DNA of 64,000 bases from Ceratodon purpureus (GCA_014871385.1 CM026424.1:12619115-12683114); one strand, 5' to 3'. Numbered from the stretch's first letter, positions 1 through 12,545 are shown. The notes: generated from the sequence alone by a model not told the origin. Numbers and translations: made by a program.

Positions 1-105
1 GCTCCATCTACCCCCTGTAACAGCTGACGATCGTACATCTACTACCCCTTTGCAGAACCCCCCACGACATGAATCAGACACCATAACATGGGCATGCAAA
101 TACTA

Positions 106-119
106 GAGAGAGAGAGAGA
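106..119. repeat. (AG)n microsatellite
   Basis: A short run of alternating A and G lies in what would be the first intron of the left-edge gene. Confidence 0.8.
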
Positions 120-141
120 ACTATAATAAATGGCAACCCAC

Positions 142-363
142 CTGCACTCCGCCGTTCCCATTACATTGCGTGACAACAGGGGCGTAAACAACAGGATCCG
201 CCGGAACTGCAACCTTCACACTGAAACCTCCTCCAGCTCTCTGTTGTTGCGTCGGAACCACTGGAGTCTTCTTCTCCGGCGTTGGCTGCTTCTCACTCCT
301 CTCCTCCTTCTTGCTGTGACCATGCGAAAAACCACCAAAAATCTTCCGAAAGATCCCGGCCAT
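142..363 (-). CDS. first coding exon of an unrecognised plant protein gene (partial, runs off left edge)
   Basis: A minus-strand open frame starts with ATG at 363 (MAGIFRKIFGGF...) and stays open for 74 codons to a good splice donor (GTGGGT) directly below 142, ending ...GGVQ in phase 0. The peptide has a short hydrophobic-basic start, a Lys/Glu/Pro-rich stretch (residues 15-38) and then an ordered-looking GGGFSVKVAVPADPVVYAPV segment, which reads more like real protein than chance translation. The DNA upstream on the minus strand (364-900) has the strongly G+T-rich look of a plant 5'-UTR or promoter. No family could be assigned. The remaining exons must lie to the left of the window. Moderately sure it is a real exon. 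Confidence 0.55.
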
Positions 364-900
364 CTCTCCTCCCTATCCTACAAACCCTCAAATTAAAAAA
401 GCCAGCAACAACCACAACAAAACCTCCCTTCCAAACCCCTCTCCCCTACCCTCACCCCCCTTTTAAAAAAAAACAAAAAAAAAATCCAACTCACCACAAA
501 TCCTACACCAATCCAAAAACCAACAACGATTCTCCAACAACCAAAAACCACCACCAACTCTACACCATACTCCACCAAACTCCCCAAACTCCCTAAAATC
601 CCTCAACACCACAAAATGCACCCCCCAAAAAATCCACAAAATTCCAACACACACAAAGATTCAACCCTGGAAACCCTAATTCTCACACCCCCTACTTCCC
701 CCCGATCTACCGAAAAACCCAACAACACGAAAGCATCCTAAAACCCTGGAAACCCACTGGAAACCCACTCCCACCCCCAAAACTCCCACCTTGGGGGAGC
801 AAAATCCTCACCCTCCCAACCCAGGTGTACGAGAAAAAAAAATCACCAAAACAACAAAACATAACCAAAAAAACCAAAAAAAAAAAAAACCAGGACAGAA
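364..900 (-). promoter_or_regulatory. probable 5'-UTR / upstream region of the minus-strand gene, extreme strand skew
   Basis: For about 500 bases the plus strand is almost free of G and consists of C and A (runs of CCC, AAA and CCA), so the minus strand is G+T-rich. There is no coding signal. Its position directly upstream of the minus-strand ATG at 363 suggests leader or promoter sequence. Confidence 0.35.
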
Positions 901-2876
901 TTGGTGCCTCTAAATGACTGTGATGTGCATTAACTTAACTTATGGAAGCTGATGTTGGTTTCAGCAATGGTATGACATGACAAAGACTACCTGCAGATGA
1001 GCCAGAGGAAGGACAATGCAAGGGCAAGGACAGGGGCATGGACATGTGCCTCTCTCTCTCTCTCTCCCTCTCTGCAAGCAAACAAAGCAAAGCAAAGCAC
1101 TCAAACAAACAGACAGAGTGTGTTTGGTTTTGAGTGTCTTCAGAGAAGTGAAGGATGCTTCTGTGTTACCTAGAATTGTTAGTGGGGGTGAAATGAGTGA
1201 GTGGTGTAGATTTCGGCGGTGGGATCTAGGAGTGTGGGTTTTGGGGGAGTGGTGGGATTAGGAGTGGGGTTGGGTTGGGGTTGGGTTGGGTTCACACGGA
1301 GGGGGATCATTTGGGTTGTTGATGTTGTATGATTGCCACCCTGGCAGTGGGGTTGGGGGCTGTTGAATAGTGTGATTGTCGTAGTGTATGATGCGATGCT
1401 GCCACGGTGGATGGACGATGATTGGGAGTTTGGGGGTGGGATTGGGCACAGCCTGGGCAATTTTTTGTTTTTTTATTTTTTTATTTTTTTTTCAAGTTTT
1501 GAGTATGAGGGTTTTGGATGAATGGGGATGATCTGGCATAACGGTAGAGCGTGAGGCGGTGCGGTTGAGGGGCGCTAATATTGGTGGGTTATCAGCCCAA
1601 AATTGTCACATTACCAACGTCCAATAGTCTCTCTGAGGTGTGGGTTTGGGTTTTGATGATTCTACAAAAGGTTCAGATAAATATGGTGGTTTTGGGTTAT
1701 AGTGATGTGGATTAGCTTATTGGCTAGGTTCACACCAGTCCTTTTACGTGGCTGTAAGGTAGAAATACCATAAACGGTGAAAATGAGGAAGAGATTTGCA
1801 TATGAGAAATGGGTGTATTTTTTTGAGATTTTTTACACATATTGAGACGAAGAAATCTTGATGAGGCGAAGTGGTTTCATATTTCTTTGTCTAGTAAATA
1901 ATTTCCTACAATTTTTTAAAGTGTAAAGTAAATTTGACCCCCTTATGCTGCCATAGACTCTTCTAAAACTGACATCATGCTCACCTTGAGTTGGCTACTT
2001 TACACACCTTAAGTTGATATTTCTAGACCAATCAAGTTGTGACAAATATTCCTTGATTTCAGTGCATGAGGTGCGGTTTCAGGTAGTGCAGGCCACCACA
2101 AAGCACAAGTCTTCGATATGGTAATTGGGGGGCTCTACCTTAGCAAGAGTAACAATGGAAATGTTTTCATAACCATTTCACTAAAAAATTCATCTAAAAC
2201 ATTTGATTTTTTATCCTAACATGAAACTTTTCATCCATTTTTTTGTGCATCCATTTTTTGGTGCACGTGCCAAAAACTTAGATTAATGAAGGAAAAAAAT
2301 GGTACCTACCATTCCTTGGAATATTCTGTATGAATTTATTTTGGAAGCTAGTTCACATGGATTGATTGAAAGTGATAAGTACAAGTTGTAATAAGTTACA
2401 ATTATGAAATCAAAAGAATCAAAAAATCAAAATCTAATATTGTAAGAAACTAGCTAAGTGGAGTGAAATTGTAACTCTTTGAAGAAACTCTTATTTCTGA
2501 CATGCAAAACTCCTTACATTGGACACCAAGTAGTTCAAAGCTAGCAAACATTTACAAAATTGTATAATTATTGTAGTATCATAGTAGGTTCATCCAACAA
2601 TGATTCTAAAAATTCAAATCGTAAAAATTAGAAAATTATGAAGATAGAAAATGAAAATAGCACAATTTTTTTTTACAAAATATTGCAAAAACAAGTTTAA
2701 GGTCATTTTTACTAATTTCTTGCTAAAAAACAAAAATTAAAAAATCCAATTTTTGAGAGGCAAATTTGCTTTCTCCAAAAAAAAATTTAAAAAAATAAAA
2801 ATAATTGTTCGACAGGTGGCAAACCTCCTATGGTGTGATAGTTTAGAGTGCACCAACAATCAATAATGGAACGCAC
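901..2876. other. no gene seen; (CT)n and G-rich tracts, then AT-rich DNA
   Basis: A (CT)n tract lies at about 1049-1072. A G-rich stretch at 1,258-1,300 is built of GGGGTT and GGGTT words, with further GGG words to about 1,450. After 1,600 the sequence is AT-rich with no sustained coding frame, conserved motif or RNA gene that I could recognise. Confidence 0.6.
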
Positions 2877-3453
2877 TTAATCCCTAAACGTCCTCACCTA
2901 TGTCTAATTTAGGTACTTTTGCAAAGATGCATTATAAAATGCAATTAATATAAATATTTAGAACTTTATGTATGAATAAAAGTTATACATTTTGAATTTT
3001 AGATTCTATCTATACGGTTAGATCTATGACTGCTATCACTAATCTTTATTTATAAATTTTCAAACATAAAATAAAAAATTAGTTTGTAATTCATTTACAA
3101 ATAAGATATTGACAATAAGTGGATGAAATTTGTTGTGATGGATTATAATGTAGTACTTTAGGTGTAGTGATTTTTGAAGATTTTTTGGATGCATGATTTT
3201 ATGAGTTTATTTTTTCAAGAACACTTTTAGACTAAAATCTTCAAAATTTTGGATGAAACACTGCAACACAAAATGAAGCTTAATTTCTTCAAAAATTGTT
3301 TCCTTTTTTATCAGATGACACATACAAGAAGCTAACTTCCCATAGAAAATTCAAGAAAAAAATCACACCACAAAAAGTACATGACGGATGAAAAAATGCG
3401 GATGGAATTGGTACATCAGCCCAAAATGGCCTGCTTGGGCAGTTAGGGGTTAA
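2877..3453. mobile_element. TTAA-flanked piggyBac-like non-autonomous element (candidate)
   Basis: TTAA at 2877-2880 is followed by TCCCTAAACGTCC. The other end reads GGGCAGTTAGGGG and is followed by TTAA at 3450-3453. The inverted termini agree at about 9 of 13 positions and carry the C-rich tip and TTAA target site seen in better copies later in this window. The body of about 569 bp has no transposase frame. This is one of the weaker members. Confidence 0.45.
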
Positions 3454-4127
3454 CACAATTGCAAGGAGATTTGGTTTGCCAACCTTGGGCATTTGTTCCT
3501 TCAAAATTCAGCATTGAGCTTAAAAAAAGTAAAAGTAACAGACGGGAAGGAGTTACATTACATTCTGTTTTTTATCCAAAAGTATTGAAAGTTTGTCATA
3601 TTGCCTTGTCAGCACCAACATCTGACAGACCCCGCTTTTACTTTGACCTCTATGTCTGATGAGTGTTTCCAATGGAGTGTGCAACTTCCAATCACTCTTG
3701 GATAAGTGATGACAGTTTTTGAGTTGAAGGAACTACTACAAACTATGAGCAAGGATGCAATCATGCAAGGAGGATGTGTTGGGGACTTTCCGCCATCGAT
3801 AGAAATGTATGTAGTAAGTAACTGAGTATTCATGTGTGTATCAAGTTGATTGCAGACGAGCATGGTCGAGGTGGTCAACATTCTTCCACGTATCCAAACC
3901 ACATGAGTCTTGTGTTGGACTTGCGTTGGAGTTCCTTGACGGAGAATTTATTTCTCAAGATTGAATCATGGAAGACTTGTACATGATGACAGAATGATGA
4001 ACATTCTTGAAGGAATAGAGCAGAAGTTTATCAAATGCCTTGCTAGTGCAAAGGACCACAAGTCCCACAATGGAGGAATGCTGTGATGTTTCTGAATGAT
4101 GGAAAATGGGTTCTTTGCATGAAATCT
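3454..4127. other. no gene recognised between two TTAA elements
   Basis: Mixed-composition sequence with short open frames on both strands, none longer than about 100 codons and none recognisable. It may be older unique DNA into which the flanking elements inserted. Confidence 0.4.
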
Positions 4128-4798
4128 TTAACCCTTTACTGCCTAGGTGACCACTGAGTGGTCAATGCAACGTGGGAGATGCAAATAGGTGGGAATCTAT
4201 GAAGAATTGGAACTTTAATCGTGATGTTCAGATTTGCATATACATATTTAAACACCTTTTACATTTTTTTTAATCAATTTGGAGTTGTGCTGCCATTAAA
4301 ATATCTATGAACAAAAAGTCTTGTAAACACTTCAAATACTTGAAAATATATTAAAAAAAAACTTACAAATACAACACATGTACCATGCAATATTTCTTAT
4401 GTATGGAAGTTTGTTATCTTTTTAAATGTTTTTGGATTGTGTTCTCTTCTGTATCTTCCATTGTTATATGTGATTTAATCTTGACTAATGTACCCAAATT
4501 TTTCAATTTTCAAGGTACAAAAATTTGTACTAAAATGTGTATGGATAAGTCACTTTCACTTATAAAATTCACAATAATTATATGTGAGTCTATTCTTGAA
4601 ATGGAAAACTATAACGAAGTGGTGTTGATATAGGGCATTGTTGAACTTCTATACTTATAATTTCAAAATTTTAACTTTAAAATCACACTTCCCAAAATCT
4701 CATTTTTGAATGTACATTATATGGTTGAAATACATACTATAGTTTTCTAATTCCACCATTGGATGAATATCTAATTTTAACAAAATGTGTGCTCTTAA
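4128..4798 (-). mobile_element. piggyBac-like TTAA element with subterminal palindrome
   Basis: TTAA at 4128-4131 is followed by CCCTTTACTGCC and then the palindrome-like GTGACCACTGAGTGGTC. The interior (for example AAGTCACTTTCACTT near 4,549) matches the reverse complement of the element at 52,298-52,993, so it is the same family in opposite orientation. The far end is placed at the TTAA at 4795-4798, where the match runs out. CCCTTT tips with a hairpin beside a TTAA target are the hallmark of piggyBac-superfamily MITEs. No transposase is encoded. Confidence 0.65.
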
Positions 4799-6900
4799 TT
4801 AAAAATAGAATTGAACAATTAATTTCTAATTTAGTCTATTCTGTTAGTCTCAATCTTGATGGAAAAATGAGTTGAAATCAAGTGCTCTCAATTATAATAC
4901 TTTTAGCAATAAATGATTAGTTTCAATAAATGGCAACAACTTGATTCCAATTCGTTTTATACCTAGGGCAAGTTTAAATCAAAGACTTTACATGTTAACA
5001 TGCGCATCACCACCTAATGCAAATGCCACGGGCCAAAAAGGGCTTTGTGTGCCCCCCTCTCCCCCCAAAAAACAAATAAAAATAAAAATAAAAATCCATT
5101 TATATATTAAGTAATATCCTATTCATCGACAACAATAATGTAGAGGTACTATCCTTAAAATAAAAGAGTTATAAGTTAGTTGTGTTCAAAATTTTTGATG
5201 TACAAATCCAAAAAGAAAGGTCACTAATGATACTAAAGTCCAAAATAATCCATTGAAAAAAATTTAAAATTCTTTGTTATTTAATCTACACCAATGTGTT
5301 TAAACTTAGACTTAAAAAATGATCTTTGAACTATGGTTGATTCTTGATACAAAATATGGTATTTAAAAGTTTTATGAAACACTTGTTGTGAAAAGGTCAC
5401 TACATCCTTGTAAAATAAAATATATGCAATATGACATAAAATGGCTCTTTAACTTTAAACCAAGGCTTAAAAGATAAATGTAAATTGGTTAAAAAAGACA
5501 AGTGTTGGTTGGTGGAGCAATTCTATATCATGGATTTTGTACCTTCACTATACTTAAAGCAAACACCTTAAATGAAGTTCATGTCTTCGTCTTTCTTAAC
5601 TGCCAAAGACTTAACGATCCTATAAAACAAGACATAGATAAATTTCAAAACCTATAAAGTTGAAAATAGTGGATAATTTTTGCAAAAAAAGACTATTAAA
5701 AAAAAGAGAATATTTAATTAAAACTAGTAGTATGTAGTAGACTTTCTTTGTATTGAATTGTACGATACATGAAGAATTTTTACAAATTAATATTTAAGAA
5801 CTTATTTACAATCTATTCCTTTGGTCATTTTTTTGAAAACAAAGAAAACAATCAAGGTAATGATGGGTTAAAGGCAAAGTGCAGATGTTCAAACATCACC
5901 AAACTTTTAATCTTAGAATCATGTCTTCTTCTTCCTTCTATAAGTTTAACATGATCAAAATACAAAGCCTAATATTTGATAAACATTATACTAAAATTGT
6001 TTCACTCACCTCTGAAGACTTATAGAGCATAGTAGTAGATTTGCGTATTGTTAAACAGATAGACATATATAGATACACACATATTTTTGGTAAACTAAGA
6101 TTTCTTTTTCAAATAGTTAATTTCTTTATTTTTTTGTTTTGAAGATAGCATAAATTGACCTAAAATAGCTAAATATCAGTAATAATATTTTAATTTTAGG
6201 ATTATTTATGAGCAAAAAATTTATTTCATTACAACACCGGATTTCTATTAAACGTGTACTTAGCCAAGTACATTTTTTTGCAAGGATTAATTTTTAATAT
6301 TCAATTGATAATATTATAACACATTACGTGTTTTTGTTTACAAGATTTTATTATTCAACGTAATTCAACCCAATGGAAATCATCAAGAACATGGAGCTTG
6401 ATATAATTTAATTGAACATCAAATTTATATCTGAAAAGAGTTAAGGAATTTTTTATTTTAGCTTGCAAGAACAAATCACAAAAATGTGATAATTGTGATA
6501 TAATAAACGTAGAAGTTGATTTATGAAGTATTTTTATTTGTAAAAATAAAGTGTAGAAATCTAATTCTAGTATCATAGAAGTAATACATGATTGTCAAAT
6601 TCACATAAATGCAATATATTCAAAAAAGTCAATAATACTCATTAAAAAATGACATGTATAATTTATAGATGATAAAAAGTATCACATTTCAAACAAAACC
6701 AATCTATAATTGTAACAAGAATTGTCTTCAATGTATTACACATCCATAAATCTAATGCTATGGAGACTCTGTAAAACCTAGCTCCAAAGAATAATTATCC
6801 TTATTAACTATCAATGCATTCTCTCCGACATGGTCCCCTTTAACTACAAAATTATTAATCTCAATTAATTTGTTGTCATTGAAACCAACAAACTAGATCT
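4799..6900. other. AT-rich intergenic DNA
   Basis: There is no coding frame of note and no recognised repeat ends. A short C-rich patch lies at 5,048-5,070. Nothing else could be supported. Confidence 0.5.
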
Positions 6901-6959
6901 ACCATCTTCTTGATTTTCTCCTTTGGCGCGGACTTCAACAAATGGTAACCAAGGTATAG

Positions 6960-9900
6960 TCTTCCTAATAATAACTTAAACATTTTTTTTTTCTTCACTT
7001 GAAAGTTGATGATGAACTCCCTTATTAATACTTCTTTTGTGTTTGTTTGTTGATGATGAACTTTCTTCATCACTCTCTTTGAAATTAGAAAAATTGTCTT
7101 CATCGAGTGATTCACTTTCTTTATCCAACAAAAAACAGACTTTGATTAGAATTGGCTCTTGAACTTTATCAACAAAACTTCCTTCCACTTCTCAAGCCAA
7201 AGATGCATTTTCACATTTCCCTCTGTAAGAATGAGTTGTTGAACTCTTCCACTCACATTTTTTATCACGTGAAAGAATCCTTCCTTAATTATCACCCAAT
7301 TTGTCCAATAAAAGTGACTAATAAAAGCTTCAATAACTGCTGGACAACAAGCCTTCCAAAATTTAAAGCAAATATTCCATCCATGTGTTGGCTCAATATA
7401 ATAAAAAAGATAATTTTGCTTGTCTTTAGCAAAATTATCTTCTAAAAATGATTTAAGAGGATGGCGCAGAACAATAATATATTGTTAAAGTGGAGAAAAT
7501 TTGGCAAAAGCTTTTGGTCCATCTATGACAACCAAATAATATTCTCTGATTGTAAACCAAAGATATATGTTCGAACCTGAACATGATATTCTGCAATATT
7601 ATCCAAACACATCAAATTCTTGATGTGTTCTACATTCTCTACAACTGGTAGCATGAAAATCTCATTCCATCTTTGGACTTCTCCCATCAATAACTTGATC
7701 TTATCAAGTACCAAAGAGTACTTTTTCTTCAACCGACAACTACCTTCAGATCCATATCGACAATTGAACACCTACAATGCACTTCTTTCCAATGGACCTT
7801 CATTGATTTTTAAAGCCTCAAACCACCTCGTGAAACTAGAATATGATGGTCGATCACATCACGAGGAATCAAATAAATTTGTTTGCTTTGTTTGCCCTAC
7901 GTAGTTTGATGATTGATATGACTCCTGTGCTTTTGAAAGTCAAGACCTTCTGGAATGTTCTTAGCAGAATAATCTAATGCATCTTTGCCTCCAAACTTCT
8001 CTACGTGTATTAATAGCCAATGTATGTTTTTACCAAGTGAATTTTTGTGACCATCTTTCAACCATTTGAATACATTTTCAATGCCAACTGAAGTTTTGCT
8101 ACTACACGCCAATGTTGTAATGATTTTCCATCTTCTCCGCGTGCAAAATAATTTTCTTGCTCTGTATCTAAAGAATTCACCGTTGCCATTTTACAAAACA
8201 TGATGTTTTCATTTGTGGTTCAACTTTGAAGATGTAGGAGTCAGCCAATAAACAACTTGGACAGTCTACTTGAGGTTTTTGGCTTTTTTACACTATGGAT
8301 TGTTGGAACTTCAAGCTTTGTAAGTTGTTGCTTCTTCCACTTGAAAGTAAGTCCGTTAAGATAGACATCACACATAGCCTTTAATGCTTCCCAACAAATA
8401 TCTAGAAGTGTAACTACAAAATTTGGTTCTCATATCTTTGTAGGAGGTCTCACCTACACCCAACCGTTGGCTTATAATTGCTGGCAATCAACGCAAAAAA
8501 TCTTTTTTTTTGTCATCATCTACATTAGAGTGACCAAGAGTATCACACAATAATCTTACTTTTTGCAACATTTCACCTATAGTGCTATGGTAATTCTTCT
8601 TTGTTGTAATGTCATTCAATCTTGTTAATGAAAATAAATACGTAATATCATAATCATAAAGAACAAGCTTTGTAGGCCGTCTTGAAAATATACTATCATA
8701 ATGCTCCTTTAAAAGCGATTGAGATGCAAATTCACGTTTTGCCAAAATACTACAAACATATACAATATGTTGTCCATTCAGCTCGTCAAATATAATGCTG
8801 CTTTTAAAAATGATTGTCTTTTCAGCTCAAACTTTTTTTTGATCATTTCCTTTAAGCATTTTAAAAATGATTGTTTTGGATTTATTTTTTCCTTTAAAAT
8901 GAGTTTTTCTTTTAACAATGCCATTGGGGTCCTTGTAATACATTGGACGTAAAGTTATCCAATTATTTTCCACCAATTATCTTAATCGTAATACATTATC
9001 AACTTTTTCCACAATCTTTACATTGAAGATGCGTTGGTTAATAAATCCATCTGTTGGAGCTCTCACATGATCAATGTTAACCATAAAAAAGAAATCTCTT
9101 TAAAAATATACTTTTTATCAATTTCATCTTGAGATAAAAATCCAATAATTCCTTTGCAATAGACTTCTTAGTATTCTTCTCCGAGCAAACAAGTTTTTTT
9201 CCTTTTCTTTTAGAAATAGCTAAAGACGGTTTTTGAGTAGATTCGACAAGATCATCAACTATAACTTCAAAATGTGAATTTCCTCTACGAAGTTCTCCAA
9301 ATTCAAATGGAGCAGGACCTTGAGGAGGTGATTGATTCTGAACTTGTAAATCCTCATTTTGAGAATGGTCATCTAGAGATAAGAGTGCTCCGTACCATTT
9401 TTTGTCTGATGTTGGACCATCTGACTTTTCCAAACCTACAATATTGGGATTCTCTCCAGCTGAGGCAAAACGCTTATGAACATCCATAAATTTAGTCAAC
9501 TCGAAGTGCTCTTGTTCACTCAAACTAATGTATACATTCAACATATAAGTACAAAGATTTCGCCTTGCGTCTTTCAACTTTGCCCACCATTTCCATGCTT
9601 TGGGTAGACTTGTAATTTCATGCCAACCAAACCATTCAAACTTCCAATGATATTAGAAGTTTTCAGAACAAAAAAGTAACTCCGGTTGCTGCATTTGGTA
9701 TAACAAAAATCTCGCAACAACCTTCTTTCCTTGTAAAAGATGGAGCAAATGTTTTTTGAACAAAAGCTTCTTCTTTCCATATCTTTGAATATAAAACTTT
9801 CTCTTCTTCCCACGAACAAGGAGTAATTAAATTTAGAATAACGCGTTTGTCATCCCGTATAAGATACCATCGATAATCATCAAAAGCATCCGAAGACTTC

Positions 9901-10031
9901 AGAGCCTTTGACATTTTTTGCAAATTCTTTTTCTCGTGGCGGTGGCATTGCATATTTGCCTCATAAATCCTAAAAAAAACTACTAAACAAAAGCTATTCA
10001 TATATTTCAGGAGCAAAGAAGTGTAGCACAT
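6960..10031 (-). pseudogene. broken coding-like block of unknown family, probably an old mobile or foreign element
   Basis: Minus-strand pieces between 10,031 and 6,960 read like protein rather than noise: a basic-aromatic piece (9,663-10,031), a 166-residue piece with ...EQEHFELTKFMDVHKRFASA... (9,077-9,577), a piece with ...TKLVLYDYDITYLFSL... (8,488-8,745), a piece with ...EKFGGKDALDYSAKNIPEG... (7,897-8,112) and an acidic serine-rich tail (6,976-7,188). All lie on one strand in a plausible order, as expected for one long decayed gene. It is broken in many places. I could not match it to a transposase, viral or host family. Confidence 0.4.
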
Positions 10032-10519
10032 GCCTCACCCCTACAACAAACCACAAAATTGAAACTTAAAAGCATTATTGGTGTCCCACATGCCGCACCT
10101 CTACAAATAACCATATGGTTGAAAACAAATAACATAGAATCTATGAGTATATAACATCTGCCTCATTCAAGCATACTTTATATAAAAAATTATAGTAATA
10201 ATTAGAAAGGAATGGAAAAGAGAGGAGTAGTTATTGCGATGCAGAAAGAAGAGATGATAAAATAGAAATCGTAATGATTTTACTATCACGTACTTAGGGT
10301 TGCCGTATAGATGAAAGTCTTGTGGTACGAGTTTGTAAGTCTTGTGCTGATTTTCTAATTAAAAACTCTAATACTAGAGCAATGCAGATATACTATTGTG
10401 GTATAAAAGTTGATTGCCGCACCCATGTACAATCTGTGCGCCAAAATTTAGCAGTACAAATTATGAGAAGGCAACGTTACTAAGCTTATACAAGTAGTAG
10501 CAACTCCTTTATGCAAGAC

Positions 10520-10600
10520 CAACTTCTACATCTAACAAAAGCAACTTCTACATCTAACAAAAGCAACTTCTACATGCAATGAAAGCAACTTCTACTCTAA
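10520..10600. repeat. 22-bp tandem repeat, about 3.7 copies
   Basis: The unit CAACTTCTACATCTAACAAA plus AG repeats head to tail from 10520. The last copies are diverged (ATGCAATGAAAG, then truncation at ACTCTAAAAC). Confidence 0.85.
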
Positions 10601-11363
10601 AACCTAGTTAAAACAAGACTACCGTGGAGGATGTTGGCTTGTGAGAACTTAATGTGGCGGAAAAGAGCGTCGCGGCGGAGTGAGGTGGTGCGGAGAAGAG
10701 AGGCGGTGCGATGAAGAAGAGAAGGGTTCGTCGACAAAGAAAGTTGCGACGGGTTCCACAATGTGGGAACCTTAATGTAAAAGGTAAGTTGATGAAACGC
10801 GTCGAAGTCAAAAGGGTCAGAGAACATTTTGTTTGTATTTTAAAAATACAATTAATTATTTTTATTTATTTTATTATTTATTTTCTTTTCTTTTCAACTT
10901 GTGATGTTGTAACTGAAGGTATTGGGCAATGTGGAAAAGAATCCAATCGATTAAAGGTTAAAAGAATAATGATCAAATTTTGTAAACAAGTTATCAAATT
11001 TTGTAAACTTATAACAAATACAAGCCATTAAGGATTCAAAGAATAAAATATAGTCTTTTAAATTCTCTATATATAGACCATTTCTAAAATTTTGGGTGGT
11101 GATTTTAAATCAATAATTGAAATGATGACATAGATAGTCATATTCAAATCCACATTGAAGATGACAAAAAAAGATTAAGCTAAGATTAAAGCACCTTAAC
11201 TTGCCTCAATTAGAAATGTGGTACTGTGGGCATCAATATAACTTTGAATGAAACCATGAATGTATTAGCAAATTGGAGACAAAATGTTGGGACTTGGAAT
11301 CAACATTTTGGACAAGAAGAGTAATTTTACACAAAATTTTGAAGTGAAGTTGTTGTAGGCACC
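10601..11363. other. no gene recognised
   Basis: Plus-strand open frames up to 106 codons exist (10,711-11,031), but they start in a low-complexity Arg/Lys-rich stretch and run into AT-rich DNA. There is no recognisable motif. Confidence 0.4.
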
Positions 11364-11584
11364 CATTAGGTGCAAAACGGGGTCTGGAAAAGGCCGTGTA
11401 AGCGGCACGTGAGAGAAAAAAATGGCCGCTGCCCGCGTGCTTTTTGACATGGCACTGGCTGTGCCACCGTGGCGCCACCACCCGCCACGGGGGCTCGAAC
11501 CAATGACCTCCCCGCGAGGCGTGTGGAGGGTACAAGCTACTGTGGTAGGCTGACACCATCTGCCCACTTGGGACCAAACCCCGA
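11364..11584 (-). mobile_element. tRNA-like SINE candidate
   Basis: Read on the minus strand, this GC-rich 220-bp block contains GGTTCGAGCCC (11,491-11,501), a perfect match to the RNA polymerase III B-box consensus. About 60 bases upstream is TGGGCAGATGG, close to an A-box. The block ends in a 40-bp segment (11,364-11,403) that recurs inverted at 12,466-12,505. Box spacing and GC-richness in an AT-rich neighbourhood fit a tRNA-derived SINE. No clear poly(A) tail is seen on this copy. Confidence 0.5.
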
Positions 11585-12323
11585 GGGGGGGAAGCACAAT
11601 AAAGTGTACCACAAAAGTGCTTAGCTCATTGCCAATTTCAGCCATTGTTGTAAACACTAAGAAAAGTGACATATAATTTGATGATATGTTGGAAGGGGCT
11701 TTGGGTATAGAAAATAGACTTGGTCATCTTGAGTCTATGAAATTTTGGAACCGATATGTGCCTTTTACGAAGCTTTACGAGTCATGGCAAGTGATCCAAA
11801 GTGAATGCAATCATTTGAAGAAGTGGACAAAAAAGAGTGCACAAATGTTAGAAATCACTTTTGACTGCGCTGTACCCTCCGATTGTGAATTGCGGTTTCA
11901 AAAATGGGCCTAAGCAATTCCTTTGGAAGTTTGTACAGCCGAAAAGTTTCGTTGGGACGTTTTCAGGGAGCTGTTTTCGACGAAACTTTTTGTGAGGTTT
12001 TTTTCACCGAACATTGTTTTTTAAATTGGAAAAAACATCCTCTAAAGACAATAGAGGGCCCCAAATGAAGAAATTAAGACTTTGGAAAAGTTCATTTTCA
12101 TGATTTAGAACTAGCGGTCAAATTAAGTTTCAATTGAAGATGTTTTTTTTATGGAGATGCCTGTAAGATACCTTGTGACACCTTGAAAAGTGACTAAAAT
12201 GCTCAAAAACTACACCAAAATGCTCAAAATCAGCTTTGAGCAATAAAAAACAGCACACTTCATATTCACTTCCTAGTGATCACATGTTGCACTTTGTGGT
12301 ACACTTTATTGTGCTCTCCCCCC
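11585..12323. mobile_element. foldback MITE, copy 1 (GGGGGGAAGC family)
   Basis: The left end reads GGGGGGGAAGCACAATAAAG, continuing TGTACCACAAAAGTGC. The right end is its inverse, ending in CTTTATTGTGCTCTCCCCCC at 12,323, so the terminal inverted repeats exceed 30 bp. The interior shares a block around 12,010-12,090 (GAACATTG, GAGGGCCCC) with the second copy at 55,734-56,473, in opposite orientation. The length of 739 bp with no open frame fits a non-autonomous DNA element. A short GAG repeat flanks both sides, which may be the target duplication. Confidence 0.75.
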
Positions 12324-12544
12324 GAGACAAGTCATTCATGTCACAACTATTATTCCTCGGAGGATTGTTCACAGTGCGTCACGCAGTTCTGTGCGGGCAG
12401 CAACTCTGGCACCCGCTGCCAGCGACAGTGCGGGGGACAGCAGGGGGTTCACCTAGAAAGGGCAGGCTTACACGGCCTTTTCCAGACCCCGTTTTGCACC
12501 TAATGTATTCAAAATTGTAGACTTACCAAAAAAAAAAAAAAAAA
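12324..12544 (+). mobile_element. second SINE-like unit with poly(A) tail
   Basis: A GC-rich block on the plus strand abuts the MITE's right end. Its 3' part (12,466-12,505) is the perfect inverted match of 11,364-11,403. After a short spacer it ends in a run of about 18 A (12,528-12,545), as expected of a retroposed SINE. The 5' half differs from the first unit, so it may be a different subfamily or a rearranged copy. Confidence 0.45.
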
Positions 12545-12545
12545 G

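Noticed and set aside
1258-1300. Interstitial telomere repeat
   Set aside because: The words are GGGGTT/GGGTT rather than the plant TTTAGGG unit.
11485-11584. Functional tRNA gene
   Set aside because: The B-box is perfect, but no cloverleaf can be drawn and the sequence continues into a repeat tail, so a SINE is more likely.
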